From Chlorocebus sabaeus (Eukaryota; Chordata; Mammalia; Primates; Cercopithecidae), in NCBI RefSeq assembly GCF_047675955.1, contig NC_132912.1, positions 16,776,500 through 16,840,499 on the forward strand: DNA of 64,000 nt. Direction: 5' to 3'. The notes below the pieces were generated by a model. It did not search any database, was not told the DNA's origin, and saw nothing but the letters and a program-made list of their open reading frames with translations. Shown one piece after another: positions 21,355-32,453 of this stretch. How positions within the stretch are numbered: position 1 is the first letter of the stretch; each line of letters begins with the position of its first letter. The position numbers and the translations under genes are program-made.

Positions 21355-22162
21355 AAACTCCAACAGCCATCAGACAGGACCACACAGGTCCCAGGTTCCA
21401 CCCATACTGGAGGGGGTCCCTTCACATGACACAGACACAAAGACCCTCCACATCACACATGCCCTGCTTAGATTCTAGTGAAGGAAACAGTGGGGGCTGG
21501 TGCTCTGTGGAACCCTCCCTTCATGAATTATCTACCAAATAGCACAAAGAGGCAGTTTGTTAGGTACCTTTCATTCCTAATGCATCTTCAAATTCGAAGC
21601 AACTTTTGTTTTAATAGGGACCATTCTTAAAAGATTAAAAACAACACAGACCCCTCTGCCATTCCTTACAATGAAATAATGGTAAACGTGCATTTTTGGA
21701 GAATAACATGATGTTGAAACCCAAGTCTTAAGAGTGGGATGGGTGTGTGTGTGTGTGTGGTACAGGCATGGGTCAAGACTTAGCCATTTAAACGCACTGG
21801 CTCATAAACAGAGTATGTCTCCCTGTGAAGGTGTAGAAGCTATAGATGAAGAGAGGAAAAAGAAGGAATAAATTCATAAAGAACTGAATGCCATTTCTGG
21901 GCATCTGAGTAACAATAAATATTTCATTCTATTGTGTTTGTATATTATTTGTGTTTATAAGGCTCATGGTATTAAAAAATAGCCCAGAAAATACTGTTTT
22001 CCACTATGATGGTTAATTTGTAAATCTTCTCATTGGGAAAACAAACAATTCTATCGCCTTTGACATGCACATACTTTTAACTGATGGTGTTTATATCGAG
22101 ATTGTGTAAACTATCATTGAAGTTTTGGTTATTTTATATGGCAAATTTACCAAATACTTTTT
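21355..22162. other. No gene recognised; short TG repeat
   Basis: Unique-looking sequence with a (TG)8-9 run at about 21742-21758. Nothing coding is supported. Confidence 0.45.
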
Positions 22163-23367
22163 TGTTGAAGTCCTAACCCCCAGTACCTCAGAATATGGTG
22201 TCAACAAAAAGAGTACCCTTTTTTACTCTGTAAAATATTTGAAGAGATTTATTCTGAGGCAAATATGAGTGACCGTGGTCCTGACACAGTCCCCAGGAGG
22301 TCCTGAGAACAAGTGCCCAAGGTGGTTGGGGCGCAGCTTGGTTTCATGCATTTCAGGGAGGCATGAGACATCAATTAAATACATTTGAGAAATACACTGG
22401 CTTGGTCCAAAGGCAGTTCAACGATTCAACTTCAATTCAATTGCTCAACTTCGAACAATTCGAAGCTGGGTCTTCCAGGCTTTAGGTAGATTTAAACATT
22501 TTCTGGTTGACAATTGGTTGAGTTTGTCTAAGACCTGGGATTAATAGAAAGGAAATGCTCAGGTTAAGAGAAAAGATTGTGGAGACCAAGATTCTTGAAG
22601 TCTCATAGTGGCTGTCCTTAGAGACAACAGACGACGAATGTTCCCTATTCAGACCTATAAGGGGTGCTAGACACTCAGTTCATCTCCTCAGGATTGGGGG
22701 GGCGATGAAAGAAAAAGATCCAGCTATGTTAGTAGAGATTCTTCACAGACGCACGTTTTCCCCCACAAAGGATGGCTTTGCAGGGCCATTACAAAATATG
22801 GCAAAGAAACATGTTTTGGGGTGAAATATTTTTATTTTCTTCTTTGTCACGTAATGTTATGCCAGAGTCAGACTGGAAAGTAAGTCAGGATATATAGGGT
22901 TAAATAAAACCCATCTGATGGGAATTTACGGTTTGTAGAGCATGACTCCCCAAACCCCTAGATAGGAATTTGGGCAAGATAAAAAAAAAAAAAAAAAAAT
23001 CAGAGTTTAGTCCTCAATGGTCATATTTGGAGACAGGTTTTTACACAGATAATCAAGTTAAAATGCAGTCATTAGGGTGGGCCCTCACCCTGGATGACTG
23101 ATGTCCTTGCAAAATGGGGAGCTTTGGACACAGAGACAGAGATACGTAGAGAGAAGATGATGTGAAGAAGCATACGGGTAAAAGGGTCATCTCAAGCCAA
23201 GGAGAGAGGCCTTAGACAAACCCTTCCCTAACTGCCCTCAGAAAAAACCAACCCTGCTGACACCTTGATCTGGCACTTCTGGCCTCTAGAACGTGAGACA
23301 ATGAATTTCTGTTTTTAAACCACGCCGTTTGTGGTACTTTGTTATGGCAGCCCAAGCAAATGAATAC
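22163..23367 (+). mobile_element. MLT1-type MaLR LTR, sense, split by an ERV LTR
   Basis: The left part (22163-22198) reads 'tgttgaagtcctaacccccagtacctcagaatatgg'. The right part (23021-23367) resumes 'tcatatttggagac', then 'agggtgggccctcaccctgg', 'tttggacacagagacagag', 'ccaaggagagaggcc', 'ctgacaccttgatctgg' and 'gtggtactttgttatggcagccc'. The halves join cleanly when the 818-base insertion is removed. Confidence 0.85.
22199..23016 (-). mobile_element. ERV LTR, antisense, inserted into MLT1
   Basis: Read on the minus strand it runs from TGAGGACTAAACTCTG to GTTGACA, with 'gttctcaggacctcctggggactgtgtcagg', 'ctcatatttgcctcagaataaatctcttcaaatattttacagag' (AATAAA included) and a 19-base homopolymer near its 5' end (22981-22999 as A). 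ATGG flanks both sides (22195-22198 and 23017-23020), the 4-bp duplication expected of class I ERVs. The exact family is not assigned. Confidence 0.82.
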
Positions 23368-23576
23368 AAACAGTAAAGACGAAATCAGCTGTCACCAGGA
23401 AAAGAAAAAGAAACACTCAAAAGCGACTGTACTTATTCATTAACCTGCCATAAAAAATAACCAAAACTTCAATAATTTAATTTCTAAATAAACACTACCT
23501 AATTGGATAGAGAATATAAGGTATGTGCATTCTGACAATGACAGAATTGCGTATATTCCAAATGAGATTATTTAGA

Positions 23577-23862
23577 ACAGGTGTGGTGGCTCATGCTTAT
23601 AATCGCAGTACTTTGGGAGGCCGAGGTGATCGGATCACCTGAGGTCAAGGGTTTGGGACCAGTCTTGCCAACATAGTGAAACCCCATCTCTACTAAAAAC
23701 ACAAAAAAATTAGCCGGACATGGTAGTGTGTGCCTGTAATTCCAGGTACTTGGGAGGCTGAGGCAAGAGAATCGCTTGAACCTGGCAGGCAAAGGTTGCA
23801 GTGAGCCGAGATCGCACCACTGCACTCCAGCCTGGGACTCCGTCTCAAAACCAAACAAAACC
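23577..23862 (+). mobile_element. Alu, sense
   Basis: Complete Alu ending in (CAAAA)-like units. It is flanked by aaatgagattatttaga (23560-23576) and aaatgaaattatttaaa (23863-23879), a 17-bp target duplication with two differences. Confidence 0.92.
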
Positions 23863-23886
23863 AAATGAAATTATTTAAAAATGAAC

Positions 23887-24415
23887 TGTTACAGGAAAGC
23901 AGTCCCGATACAGACCCCAAGAGAGAGTTCTTGGATCTCACCCAAGAAAGAATTCAGGGCGAGTCCACAGAGTAAAGTAAAAGGAATTTTATTAGGAAAG
24001 TAAAGGAATAAAAGAATGGCTACTGCATAGACAGAACAGCCCCAAGGGCTGCTGTTTGCCCATTTTTATGGTTATTTCTTGAGGATATGCTAAACAAGGG
24101 GTGGATTATTCATGCCTCTCCTTTCTAGACCATATAGGGTAACTTTCTGACATTGCCATGGCATTTATAAGCTGTCATGGCACTGATGGGAGGGTAGCAG
24201 TGAGGTTACTCTCATCGCCATCTCGGTTTTGGTGGATTTGGCTGGTGTCTTTACTGCAACCTGTTTTATCAGCAAGGTCTTTATGAACTGTATTTTATGC
24301 TGACCTCCTATCTCACCCTGTGACTTAGAATGCTTTAACCGTCTGGGAATGCAGCCCAGCAGGTCTCAGCCTCATTTTACCCAGCTCCCATTTAAGATGG
24401 AGTCGCTCTGGTTCA
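23887..24415 (-). mobile_element. Class I ERV solo LTR, antisense
   Basis: Reverse copy of the family at 20780: 'tgttacaggaaagcagtcccgatacagaccccaagagagagttcttggatctc' through 'aacagccccaagggctgctgtttgcccatttttatgg', 'ggatatgctaaacaaggggtggattattcatgcc' and 'gatggagtcgctctggttca'. It keeps the middle section that the 20780 copy has lost. Within an intron it would be sense-reversed for the plus strand and co-oriented with the candidate minus-strand gene. Confidence 0.84.
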
Positions 24416-24429
24416 TGAGTCTCAGAGAG

Positions 24430-25183
24430 AACTATTAGAGTGGATGATATTTTCTTCTTGACTACATTTTTAAAAAATCAAGAGTCTTATAAACAAATAA
24501 TATAATATGCAAACACAGTAGAAGCAAATATGGCAAGTTATTTCCTTAATGCTTGATGAATACATTGAGGCATGGATAAATACCTGTGAACATAACTCAC
24601 ATTTAAGGTTTTTATCTGATAAAGTTGATTCAAACTCCTTTCATAGCATTTTGCATTTTAATCTAAAATAAATGACAACACAGAAGAACCCTTAAGTGCC
24701 AAAAATTAAAAATTTAAAAAACCCCACAAAACCTCCAACAATGCCTGGCCAGAATAAGACACCAAAGCTCAATAAAAAACCAGCATGTAATAAAACAAGA
24801 TATTACTGTGTAGAGATTAGAAACCACAGACAGTTTTGTTTGATTATAAAAGCGCCACTTTTAAATTTATCTCTCAAATAAAAACAGCAAATGCAGGCAA
24901 TAATTCATCTTAGCTGAATAGAAAGCATCAAGCATTGAACTTTTAAGATTCCTGGGAGTTAATAATCAATATGTAGAGTTGGCCAATTTCACTTCATTGA
25001 GGTCAATATCCAATAGTTCAATATGATTACATCAAATGAATAGCATCCAAAAAGAGTTCAGAATAGCTCCTCTTGAAGAGAACGTAACCTGACACATTTT
25101 GGGATTTTTGGAGTATGGATGGACCCTAGCTGATATTTATTTTCCTTCTGTCAAGTGAGACAAATTATGTATATTCTATTTAC
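24430..25183. other. Intron-like sequence, no feature recognised
   Basis: AT-rich unique sequence downstream (minus sense) of exon E. 24696-24881 is open on the plus strand but is A-rich and not protein-like. Confidence 0.45.
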
Positions 25184-25308
25184 CTGAAATTGATACTGTA
25201 ATGTATCATGCTCCATATTAGGAGCTGTATAAGGCATGCCAAATTCAGGCTTGATGAAGTCAACAATCGAGTGAGGGGGATGGAGAAGGGGACATGGGAA
25301 AGAGGGGA
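25184..25308 (-). CDS. Candidate coding exon E of the unidentified gene
   Basis: 125 bases on the minus strand between a strong acceptor (tttctctcctcctatttcag, ending at 25309) and donor CAG/GTAAAT (exon ends at 25184). It is open as 2 + 41 codons: two bases complete a codon started by exon D (G+TC = Val). The codons start PSFPCPLLHPPHSIVDFIKP and end NMEHDTLQYQFQ, leaving phase 0. A second frame is also open, so the phase match with D decides the reading. There are no membrane segments or cysteine patterns. The first third is Pro/Ser-rich and doubles as pyrimidine tract, so the exon could in principle start later, but the alternative at the next AG gives a stop in the required phase. The protein is not recognised. 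Confidence 0.48.
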
Positions 25309-26304
25309 CTGAAATAGGAGGAGAGAAATACACACAGAGAGACTGAGATAGTTTTACTCTTTAAAGTCCTATGGAAAAGTCTTTTGTAGTGCAGGGTTCA
25401 GGATAAATCTCTCTTCTCCCTTTGATGTTGCAGCTGTAGTTTTTCGCCCCTATGCCCCCTCTAATAGCTATCCACAACTCTTCAAAGATAAGTACACCAG
25501 TCATTGAATAAAATGCAAATTGCATTGAGTAAAAAAGGCAAGGAGCATAGAGTTTTTTCTCACTGGTCAAACCTGGGCCTACCAGGTCCCAGTCAGAGCT
25601 CCTAGGCAAGCATAGAGTGCTAGCGGACTGACCACATTAGAGGACCAGAGGAAAGTAGTGAAGAAAGCAACGTGGCTATGGGAGGGTACATTTTCCAAGT
25701 CTTTATTTGCATCTACTGCATATCACAGGGAAAAACATTCCAGAATAGGACTCGTATAAAATGGAGTCTTACTAGATGCCTTCAGGAATACAGCTAGTCT
25801 CCTGAAGCTGGTTTTTGCACCTTAGTAGAGTTTCACCTTTTACTTTCATAGGATTAGAGGACGGAAGTTCCCAACTTAACTCACAGAATCTAAGTGTCCT
25901 GGAAATATCAAATGGGAACAAGGACCTTCCATTTAAAAAACTGAACCATTTTGCATGAGCTATAAAATTATAGAAAAGTAAAGCCTCAAAAGCCTGCTAA
26001 AACATCATATATTGAATAAATTATGAAAATGCAAAAAAGGGAAAAATACTAGTTACCTGTGAAGTATATATGAATAAGTGTTAACCAAGTTACAAGGCAG
26101 GAAAAAAAAAATCCTTTTAAATGCAAAATACACTAAGAAATCTATCAAAACACTTAGAAGAGAGTAAGAACTGTTATGTATTCTTCCTTACATCGTCTGT
26201 ATTCCTCCTGTCATATTAAAGAGGGAGGTAACAATTTAGCAGGGTAATTAATGCCTCATGACCACATATAGGAACAGCTGGGCAATTAAACCAAAAATCA
26301 AACT
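25309..26304. other. Intron-like sequence
   Basis: Unique sequence. An 82-codon minus frame at 25361-25609 is open but lacks flanking splice sites in phase with exon E. Confidence 0.45.
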
Positions 26305-26608
26305 ATTATTATTATTATTTTGAGACAGGGTCTCACTCTGTCACTGAGGCTGGATGGAGTGCAGCGGTGTGATCTCAGCTCATTGCAACCTTGACCTCCT
26401 GGGCTCGAGGGATCCTCCTACCTCAGCCTCCCGAGCAGCTGAGACTACAGGGATGTGCCACCATGCCCAGCTATTTTTTTTTATTTTCTATACAGATGAA
26501 GTCTCACTATGTTGCCCAGGCTGGTCTTGAACTCCCTGAACTCAAGCAATCCTCCTGCCTCACCTTCTCAAAGGGCTGGAATTACAGGCATGAGCCACTG
26601 CACCCAGC
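26305..26608 (-). mobile_element. Alu, antisense
   Basis: Reverse Alu with an (ATT)n tail ('attattattattattttgagacaggg') and end 'gagccactgcacccagcc'. It has a small duplication in 'ggctggatggagtgcag'. Confidence 0.92.
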
Positions 26609-26917
26609 CTTCAAAAGTTAATATTACAAACTGGCTTACTTTTATTCAGTAGGATAAACATTCTGGAGCTCTTTGTGTTTTAAAATGTGATGCTACCTAA
26701 TTTTGTCATTGAAGTTAACATGAAATAAGAGACGTGACACAATACCACCCAAAATATAACATACTATATGGGTTTCCCTTTTCTCTAATACTCTTTAGCA
26801 ATACTGGTTAAATGCAACACATTTTCTTGCAAATAGGTCCAGCGATGCCAAAACTTTGAGTCATATATTATGGATAAAATGTGATAATGCATTTTCAACT
26901 TTAAAAAAGAAAAAACA

Positions 26918-27222
26918 GGCCGGGCGCAGTGGCTCACGCCTGTAATCCCAGCACTTTGGGAGGCTGAGGTGGGCGGATCACGAGGTCAGGAGATCGAGAC
27001 CATCCTGGCTAACACGGTGAAACCCTGTCTCTACTAAAAAAACCACAAAAAATTAGCCGGGTGTGGTGGTGGGCACCTGCAGTCCCAGCTACTTGGGAGG
27101 CTGAGGCAGGAGAATGGTGTGAATCCGGGAGGCAGAGCTTGCAGTGAGCTGAGATCGCACCACTGCACTCCAGCCTGGGCAACAGGGCGAGACACTGTCT
27201 CAGAAAAAAAAAAAAGAAAAAA
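26918..27222 (+). mobile_element. AluY-like element, sense
   Basis: Close to consensus ('ggccgggcgcagtggctcacgcctg', 'gcggatcacgaggtcaggagatcgagaccatcctggctaacacgg'), with poly(A) tail AAAAAAAAAAAAGAAAAA. It keeps 'gagatcgcaccactgcactcc', so it belongs to the ordinary Y class and not to the monkey-specific type. Confidence 0.93.
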
Positions 27223-27320
27223 TAATATAAATATATAATATTTATAAAGAAAATATACATCACCAGGAAGAGAATACATAGTCAACTTTTAAAAAGCAAA
27301 AACAATCTTTATGTTAAAAG

Positions 27321-27622
27321 CCAGGTGTGGTGGTGCATGCCTGTAATCTCAGCACTTTGGGAGGCTGAGGCAGGAAATTCTCTCGAGGTCAGGGGTTTGA
27401 GAGTAGCCTGGGCAGCATAGCAAGATCCCATCTCCACAAAAAAATAAAATAAAAAACTAGCCAAGCGTTGTGGTGTGTGCCTGTAGTCCCAGGTACTAGG
27501 GAAGCTGAGGCAGTGGGATTGCTTGAGTCCTGGAGATCAAGGCTGCAGTGAGCTATCAGGGTGCCACTGCACTGCAGCTTGGGTGACAAAGTGATACTGT
27601 GTCTCTAAGGGGAAAAAAAAAA
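27321..27622 (+). mobile_element. Alu (AluJ-like), sense
   Basis: Diverged two-arm Alu ('gccaggtgtggtggtgcatgcctgtaatctcagc' to 'gtgacaaagtgatactgtgtctctaagggg' plus A tail). Confidence 0.9.
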
Positions 27623-28686
27623 AGCTTTAAAGAAAAATAGTTCTTCATTTTTATGTCTACTACACAGAAATAATGTTTTTCTGTGGCTTAATTTGAGCTA
27701 TTTTCAGATACAGCAATGAAAAAGAAGAGTCTACATTGTTCTACATACTGATTGTCACTATGCTCAATTTACTAACCACTAGAAAGATCCTGGAAATTTA
27801 ACCCTCTCCTCCATCTTTGTGAAGATATTTATAAAACCATCTGCTAGCTCTGTGCACCCATTTACACTTCATCATATGTTTATTAAGCTTTTCTTAGAGA
27901 TAATTTCCTACAGTGAAGGGCTATTTTAAAATGAATGGGCTCACCTATTAGGTTTGAAATGCCCTAGCTTTTTGGTGAACTGGTTATATCAGTGAAGTTA
28001 TTTAAAGAATTTCTAGGCCACTGACTCAGCAGTCATTAGAGGATATAGTAGTTGTTTAATAAAGCCCATTTATGTCCATTATAGCTTGTAACAGGTTTGC
28101 ACAGAGTGCAGAAGAAAAATAAAACATTACTTAGCTTTAATTTCACAAGTAAAACCATGTGAAAAACAATAACCAACAGCCAAAAGAATGATGCCTTATA
28201 AATCAAACAGTATGGTTTATTTGGCTAGATTTCTAATAAAGAGGAATTCTCAGCTTTTATCTCATAGTTTCCCACCATTCACCAGACTGCTTGGTTCAAA
28301 TGTTTCTGTTAACTAATATGAATAATAGTATGGCTGGACTTCATTTAAGGTTAAAAAAATGGAACACACAAAGACCAAATGAGCAGGGAACTTTCCTGGA
28401 GAGAGAAAAGAAAGGTGAAAAAGACAAGGCAGAAATGACGAGGAAGCATCTTTTCAGTGATGCCATGCTGGAAATGAGGCTTTAGGACTGCCATGCTTGG
28501 CAAATTGCAGTTTTCACGATGACGCCTGTTTGCCAAATACCTCTTTCAACGGATGCATTTTCAGCATAACATTTGTCAAACCTCTTCTTTTGTTAACTTG
28601 TTGACAAGAGTTAACCTGTCAGCTTTTAAAATGGCTTGCAGTTGCTATCCACGTTCCTTGATGGAAATGTGGAAAGTGTGAGTTAC
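27623..28686. other. Intron-like unique sequence
   Basis: No recognisable repeat. Lies between exons D and E of the candidate gene. Nothing coding is supported. Confidence 0.45.
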
Positions 28687-28802
28687 CCCCTTTCACAAAG
28701 AATCTTGTCAAGGTGCTGACTTCAACCTGACTGTCGCTCCTAGGGGGAAAAAATCTACCTTCTGGAAACTTCACAAGTTGTGAGTATTCCATCATAATTC
28801 TG
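28687..28802 (-). CDS. Candidate coding exon D of the unidentified gene
   Basis: 116 bases on the minus strand. The donor GGGG/GTAACT follows 28687. The acceptor region ctcttttatttctgtgaag/cag/aatt offers two AGs three bases apart. Using the first, the exon starts CAG at 28802 and completes the TA left by exon C to TAC (Tyr); 38 codons follow (RIMMEYSQLVKFPEGRFFPP, then RSDSQVEVSTLTRFFVKG) and one base remains, which joins exon E. Using the second AG would give TAA at the junction. Other frames contain stops. The sequence looks like a compact domain with alternating hydrophobic strands, and no family is recognised. Phases 2 in and 1 out agree with both neighbours. Confidence 0.5.
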
Positions 28803-29288
28803 CTTCACAGAAATAAAAGAGGTCAAAGAGACAACCACCACCAAGTAAAGAGTTAACACATGATTGTATAACTCAGCAACAGTTTAAAAACATAATGATG
28901 TGCGTAGGATGTGAGCTTCAACCACCCAACCAAGCACGTCATTTTATGTTAACCAGCAACTCAATGACACCAGCCAACAGGTTCCCCTGTGGAAGGCACG
29001 AAAGATGAACAGAGAGCAGCTTCCACCTGAGACACAATGAAGGGGCCATGATTAATGCCCCAAAATGTCACTTCCAAAGAGCCACCTCTGAAGTACTATA
29101 CCTCAACATCCTACCAGCCACACCCCTCCTGCTTAATGGAACAAGTTCCCGTCTTCATGAAGCTAAGTCATCTCCAAGTATTTTAATTCTGCTGACACAC
29201 GAATTCATTGTTTTGTTTCAAGCATCCATGTCTCCCCCTGGAGTCCATTAGAGCCTATAAATCAGATCATCCATCTTCTCTGCCCTAG
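28803..29288. other. Unique sequence upstream of a plus-strand exon candidate
   Basis: Repeat-free. Contains CCTATAAATC at about 29254-29263, which could be a TATA-like element or chance. Low CpG. Confidence 0.4.
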
Positions 29289-29365
29289 ACTCAGAAGAAC
29301 TTGAGGATGTGCCCCGAGGAAGGTCACTGTGAACGTTGACCACAGACATGAATGAAAACATTACG
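29289..29365 (+). other. Orphan plus-strand exon candidate (5' UTR type)
   Basis: A strong acceptor (catccatcttctctgccctag) ends at 29288 and a consensus donor ACG/GTAAGT follows 29365, enclosing 77 bases. All three frames hit a stop before an ATG at 29348. From that ATG the frame is MNENIT and leaves the exon in phase 0. If used, it would be a 5' UTR exon carrying a start codon, or an antisense non-coding exon, since the gene inferred around it is on the other strand. No partner exon was found on this strand. Confidence 0.25.
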
Positions 29366-30308
29366 GTAAGTTTTTTCATTCTTTATTTCTCTCATTTTAG
29401 GTAATGGGTTAACTGGTTAGAAAAAAGGGGTTGGGGTGGGGGAAGGAGGAGGAGGTTCACAGGCATTTTAAGTGCCAAAAGCAAAAGTATGCTTTCAATG
29501 GTAGTCTAAAGACAGACAGATAAATACATATCTGCAACACATAAATATATAAGGATTGCCTTTAATAAAGGGGAAGTACGCGGCTTAAACAACTGAGACA
29601 AAGAAGTGAAAAGTAGGAACTATAAGTTTTAGAATAGAAGACCAAAAACTATGGCAATGAATGTGAAATTTGCTTTTTTAAAAAAACTATGAGTATCATG
29701 AATAAACTGCCTCCCCCCAAAGGCTGCCACATATAAAACATTTTTTTAAAGTCACCAAGTACCTGCTGATTTGCATAATATTTTTCAGATAGGATATTAA
29801 AAATTCCCTAATTATGAAATGGCTGCTTCAAACCAAGAGGTGAGTTGGGTTCTAATTATATGAGGATATACTAATATAGTACAGATCTGTTCATATAAAG
29901 AAGGCCCTTAATTTTGAAAATCAGTGTGTGTTAATCTGGTGAAACACAGCAGTGGCATTTTGTACAGTTATTATTATTTTTTTAATGACTAAAAGTTTGA
30001 CTTATTGTCCTATCGGCTAACGGTCCATATTTTGGGCTAGTATGTTTGACAAAGGGATGACAACGGCTACTACAGGAGCATGAGAGAAGGCCAAACAACT
30101 CAAATACACAAAGTAATCAACCCTCTTCTCCTTCCCAAGGAGGAGAGAAGAGAACTCACAGCAGGCCCCTGCCCTAGCAGAGCTCATGTCCCTTGTGACC
30201 TCCCAGCAGAGGATCATGTCGATGCCCCTAAAAGCAGCCATTATGGAAGCAACTGGTCCCAGTGGAAAGGGGGCAATGGCTCTCCTATGCTTACTGCAGC
30301 TTCTGCTT
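29366..30308. other. Unique sequence, no feature recognised
   Basis: No repeat family recognised. Open stretches at 30017-30241 (minus) and 30080-30319 (plus) overlap on opposite strands and neither has splice or protein support. Confidence 0.45.
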
Positions 30309-30619
30309 CTTTTTTTTGAAACACAGTTTCACTATGTCACCCAGGCTGGAGTGCAGTGGTGCCATCTCAACTCACTGCAACCTCCACCTCCTGGGTTCAA
30401 GCGATTCTCCTGCCTCAGCCTCCCTAGTAGCTGGGATTACAGACGCCCACCACCACACTCGGCTAATTTTTGTAATTTGAATAGAAATGGCATTTCACCA
30501 TGTTGGCAAGGCTGGTCTTGAACTCCTGACCTCAACTGATTCACCCACCTCATGGTGAATCTCCCCATGATTCACCCCAAAGTGCTGGGATCATAGGTGT
30601 GAGCCACTGCACCCAGCCT
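30309..30619 (-). mobile_element. Alu, antisense, with a small inverted insertion
   Basis: Complete reverse Alu. Near its 5' end the normal 'tgatccacccacctcggcctcccaaagtgc' is replaced by gattcacc (30538-30545), its inverted copy ggtgaatc (30554-30561) and gattcacc again (30569-30576), adding roughly 20 bases. Confidence 0.9.
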
Positions 30620-31532
30620 ACCAAAGCTTTTGAATGTTGACTTAATTGCATAAAAAGTAATCCAAGTCTCCATGAGGAAATGAAACAGCAAAAGTTAGCA
30701 GACACATTGCTTAGACTACGCCAACCTCCCAAAATAGGATGTTAATAATAGACATAAAAACAGATATACCAATTATGTTATAATACCTCTCATTTATCCA
30801 GAATCCTAACCACGTTCAAATAAATTAAAATAGTCTATAACAGTGCAGAATGGTGATTAATTGCTTAAGAATTACTTTGAGGTAATACAAAATCCATAAA
30901 TTCACAATTTAATCTTTTAAAATTAAAAGCACTTTCATATGCAATGTATTCTCATCCTCTGTAAATTATAAACTCATCTATTGAAAATTAAAAACTGTTA
31001 ACCAGAATAATAATTTCCTCTAATTGCAGATGGCTAGGAGTTTGTTCATGTATTTTTCTGTATACTATCATATACAAAATAACTTTTTTCAAGATACCGT
31101 ACAAACCAAGCTCTAAATAGCTTCCCATTTACTAAGAAAAAATTAGAGCCCTCTAAAACTCATGATAGGAATGATTAACAATTTGAAAGGAACAAGATAA
31201 ACAATAATCTGCTAATTGTGACTATATTTTCACACATTTTCATAATTAACTAATTTCCAAGGGTGAGCTATATTCGTATTTTTTTTAAAAAAGATTGAAT
31301 CTGTAATAACTGTACATATCTATATGGCTTATGAAACAATTATTACACATCCTATACCTATCTCACATTTTATCCTTAAGGTAAGTCTTTAGACTTATAC
31401 TGTAAGTGTCACAGTATTGTCTAAAATAATCTAAACCATGCTTTACATTGCTTTTATATAGGAGGATATGGTATCATTTTGGCAGTTTTAGTATATTTCG
31501 TTTTAAGGCGATTGTTCATTTTTCTTTTCTTT
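30620..31532. other. Intron-like unique sequence
   Basis: AT-rich and without a recognised repeat or exon. Confidence 0.45.
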
Positions 31533-31811
31533 TTTTGGGGATGGAATCTTGCTCTGTCACCCAGGCTGGAGTGCAGTGGCACAATTTCAGCTCGCTGCAA
31601 CCTCTGCCTCTCTGGCTCAAGCAATTCTTATGCCTCAGCCTCCTAGGTGGCTAGGATTACAGGCGCCCCTCCACCATGCCCAGTTAATATTTGTATTTTT
31701 AGTCTCACCATGTTGGCCAGGCTGACCTTGAACTCCTGACCTCAGGTGATCCACCCGCCTTGGCTTCCCAGAGTGTTGGGGTTGCAGGCGTGAGCCACCG
31801 TGCTCAGGCAG
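31533..31811 (-). mobile_element. Alu, antisense
   Basis: Reverse Alu ('ggggatggaatcttgctctgtcacccagg' to 'gagccaccgtgctcaggc'), slightly shortened in the linker ('atttttagtctcaccatg'). Confidence 0.91.
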
Positions 31812-32123
31812 GCCATTATTCTTTACAGCTTGTCTTCTCTGTTTCTGTCTGGTGGAAACATGGCCACAGCAATGTCTGACTAGGAGCATGGCGCTCAGGC
31901 TGCAAGACTACAGGAACGCAGCCAGTCATTTCTGGACAGAGGCTCTGCCCTGCCAATCAATCCTGACCCACTGGCCTGGCACAGATTCACAGAGTTTTAT
32001 TGAGTGTGGGACATATTTCTGATATCAAGAAAAAAAAAAGAAACGAAACTCTTAACTAAATGTGACCTTTAGCAATCTTCTATCTTTCTTCCAATAGTTG
32101 GGACATTCCCAAAGGTTGGTGCC

Positions 32124-32440
32124 AGGCTGGACATGGTGGCTCATGACTGTAATCCCAGCACTTTGGAAGACCAAAGTAGTAGGACTGCTTGACACCAGGA
32201 TTTTGAGACCAGCCTGGGCAACACAGGGAGGCTCCGTCTCTGCAAAAAATAAAAAATTAGCTGGGCATGGTGGTATGTGCCTGTAGTCCCAGCTACTTGG
32301 AAGGCTGAGGTGGAAGGATTGCCTGAGCGCAGGTGCTTGAGGCTGCAGTGAGCTGTGACTATGCCACTGCATTCCAGTCTAGCAATACAGTGGGACTCTG
32401 TCTCTTAAAAAAATAAATTACTTAATTAAAAATAAATTTT
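32124..32440 (+). mobile_element. Alu (AluJ-like), sense
   Basis: Diverged Alu with tail (AAATAAATTACTTAATTAAAAATAAATTTTAAA). Target copies are aggttggtgcc (32113-32123) and aaagttgatgcc (about 32442-32453). Confidence 0.89.
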
Positions 32441-32453
32441 AAAAGTTGATGCC

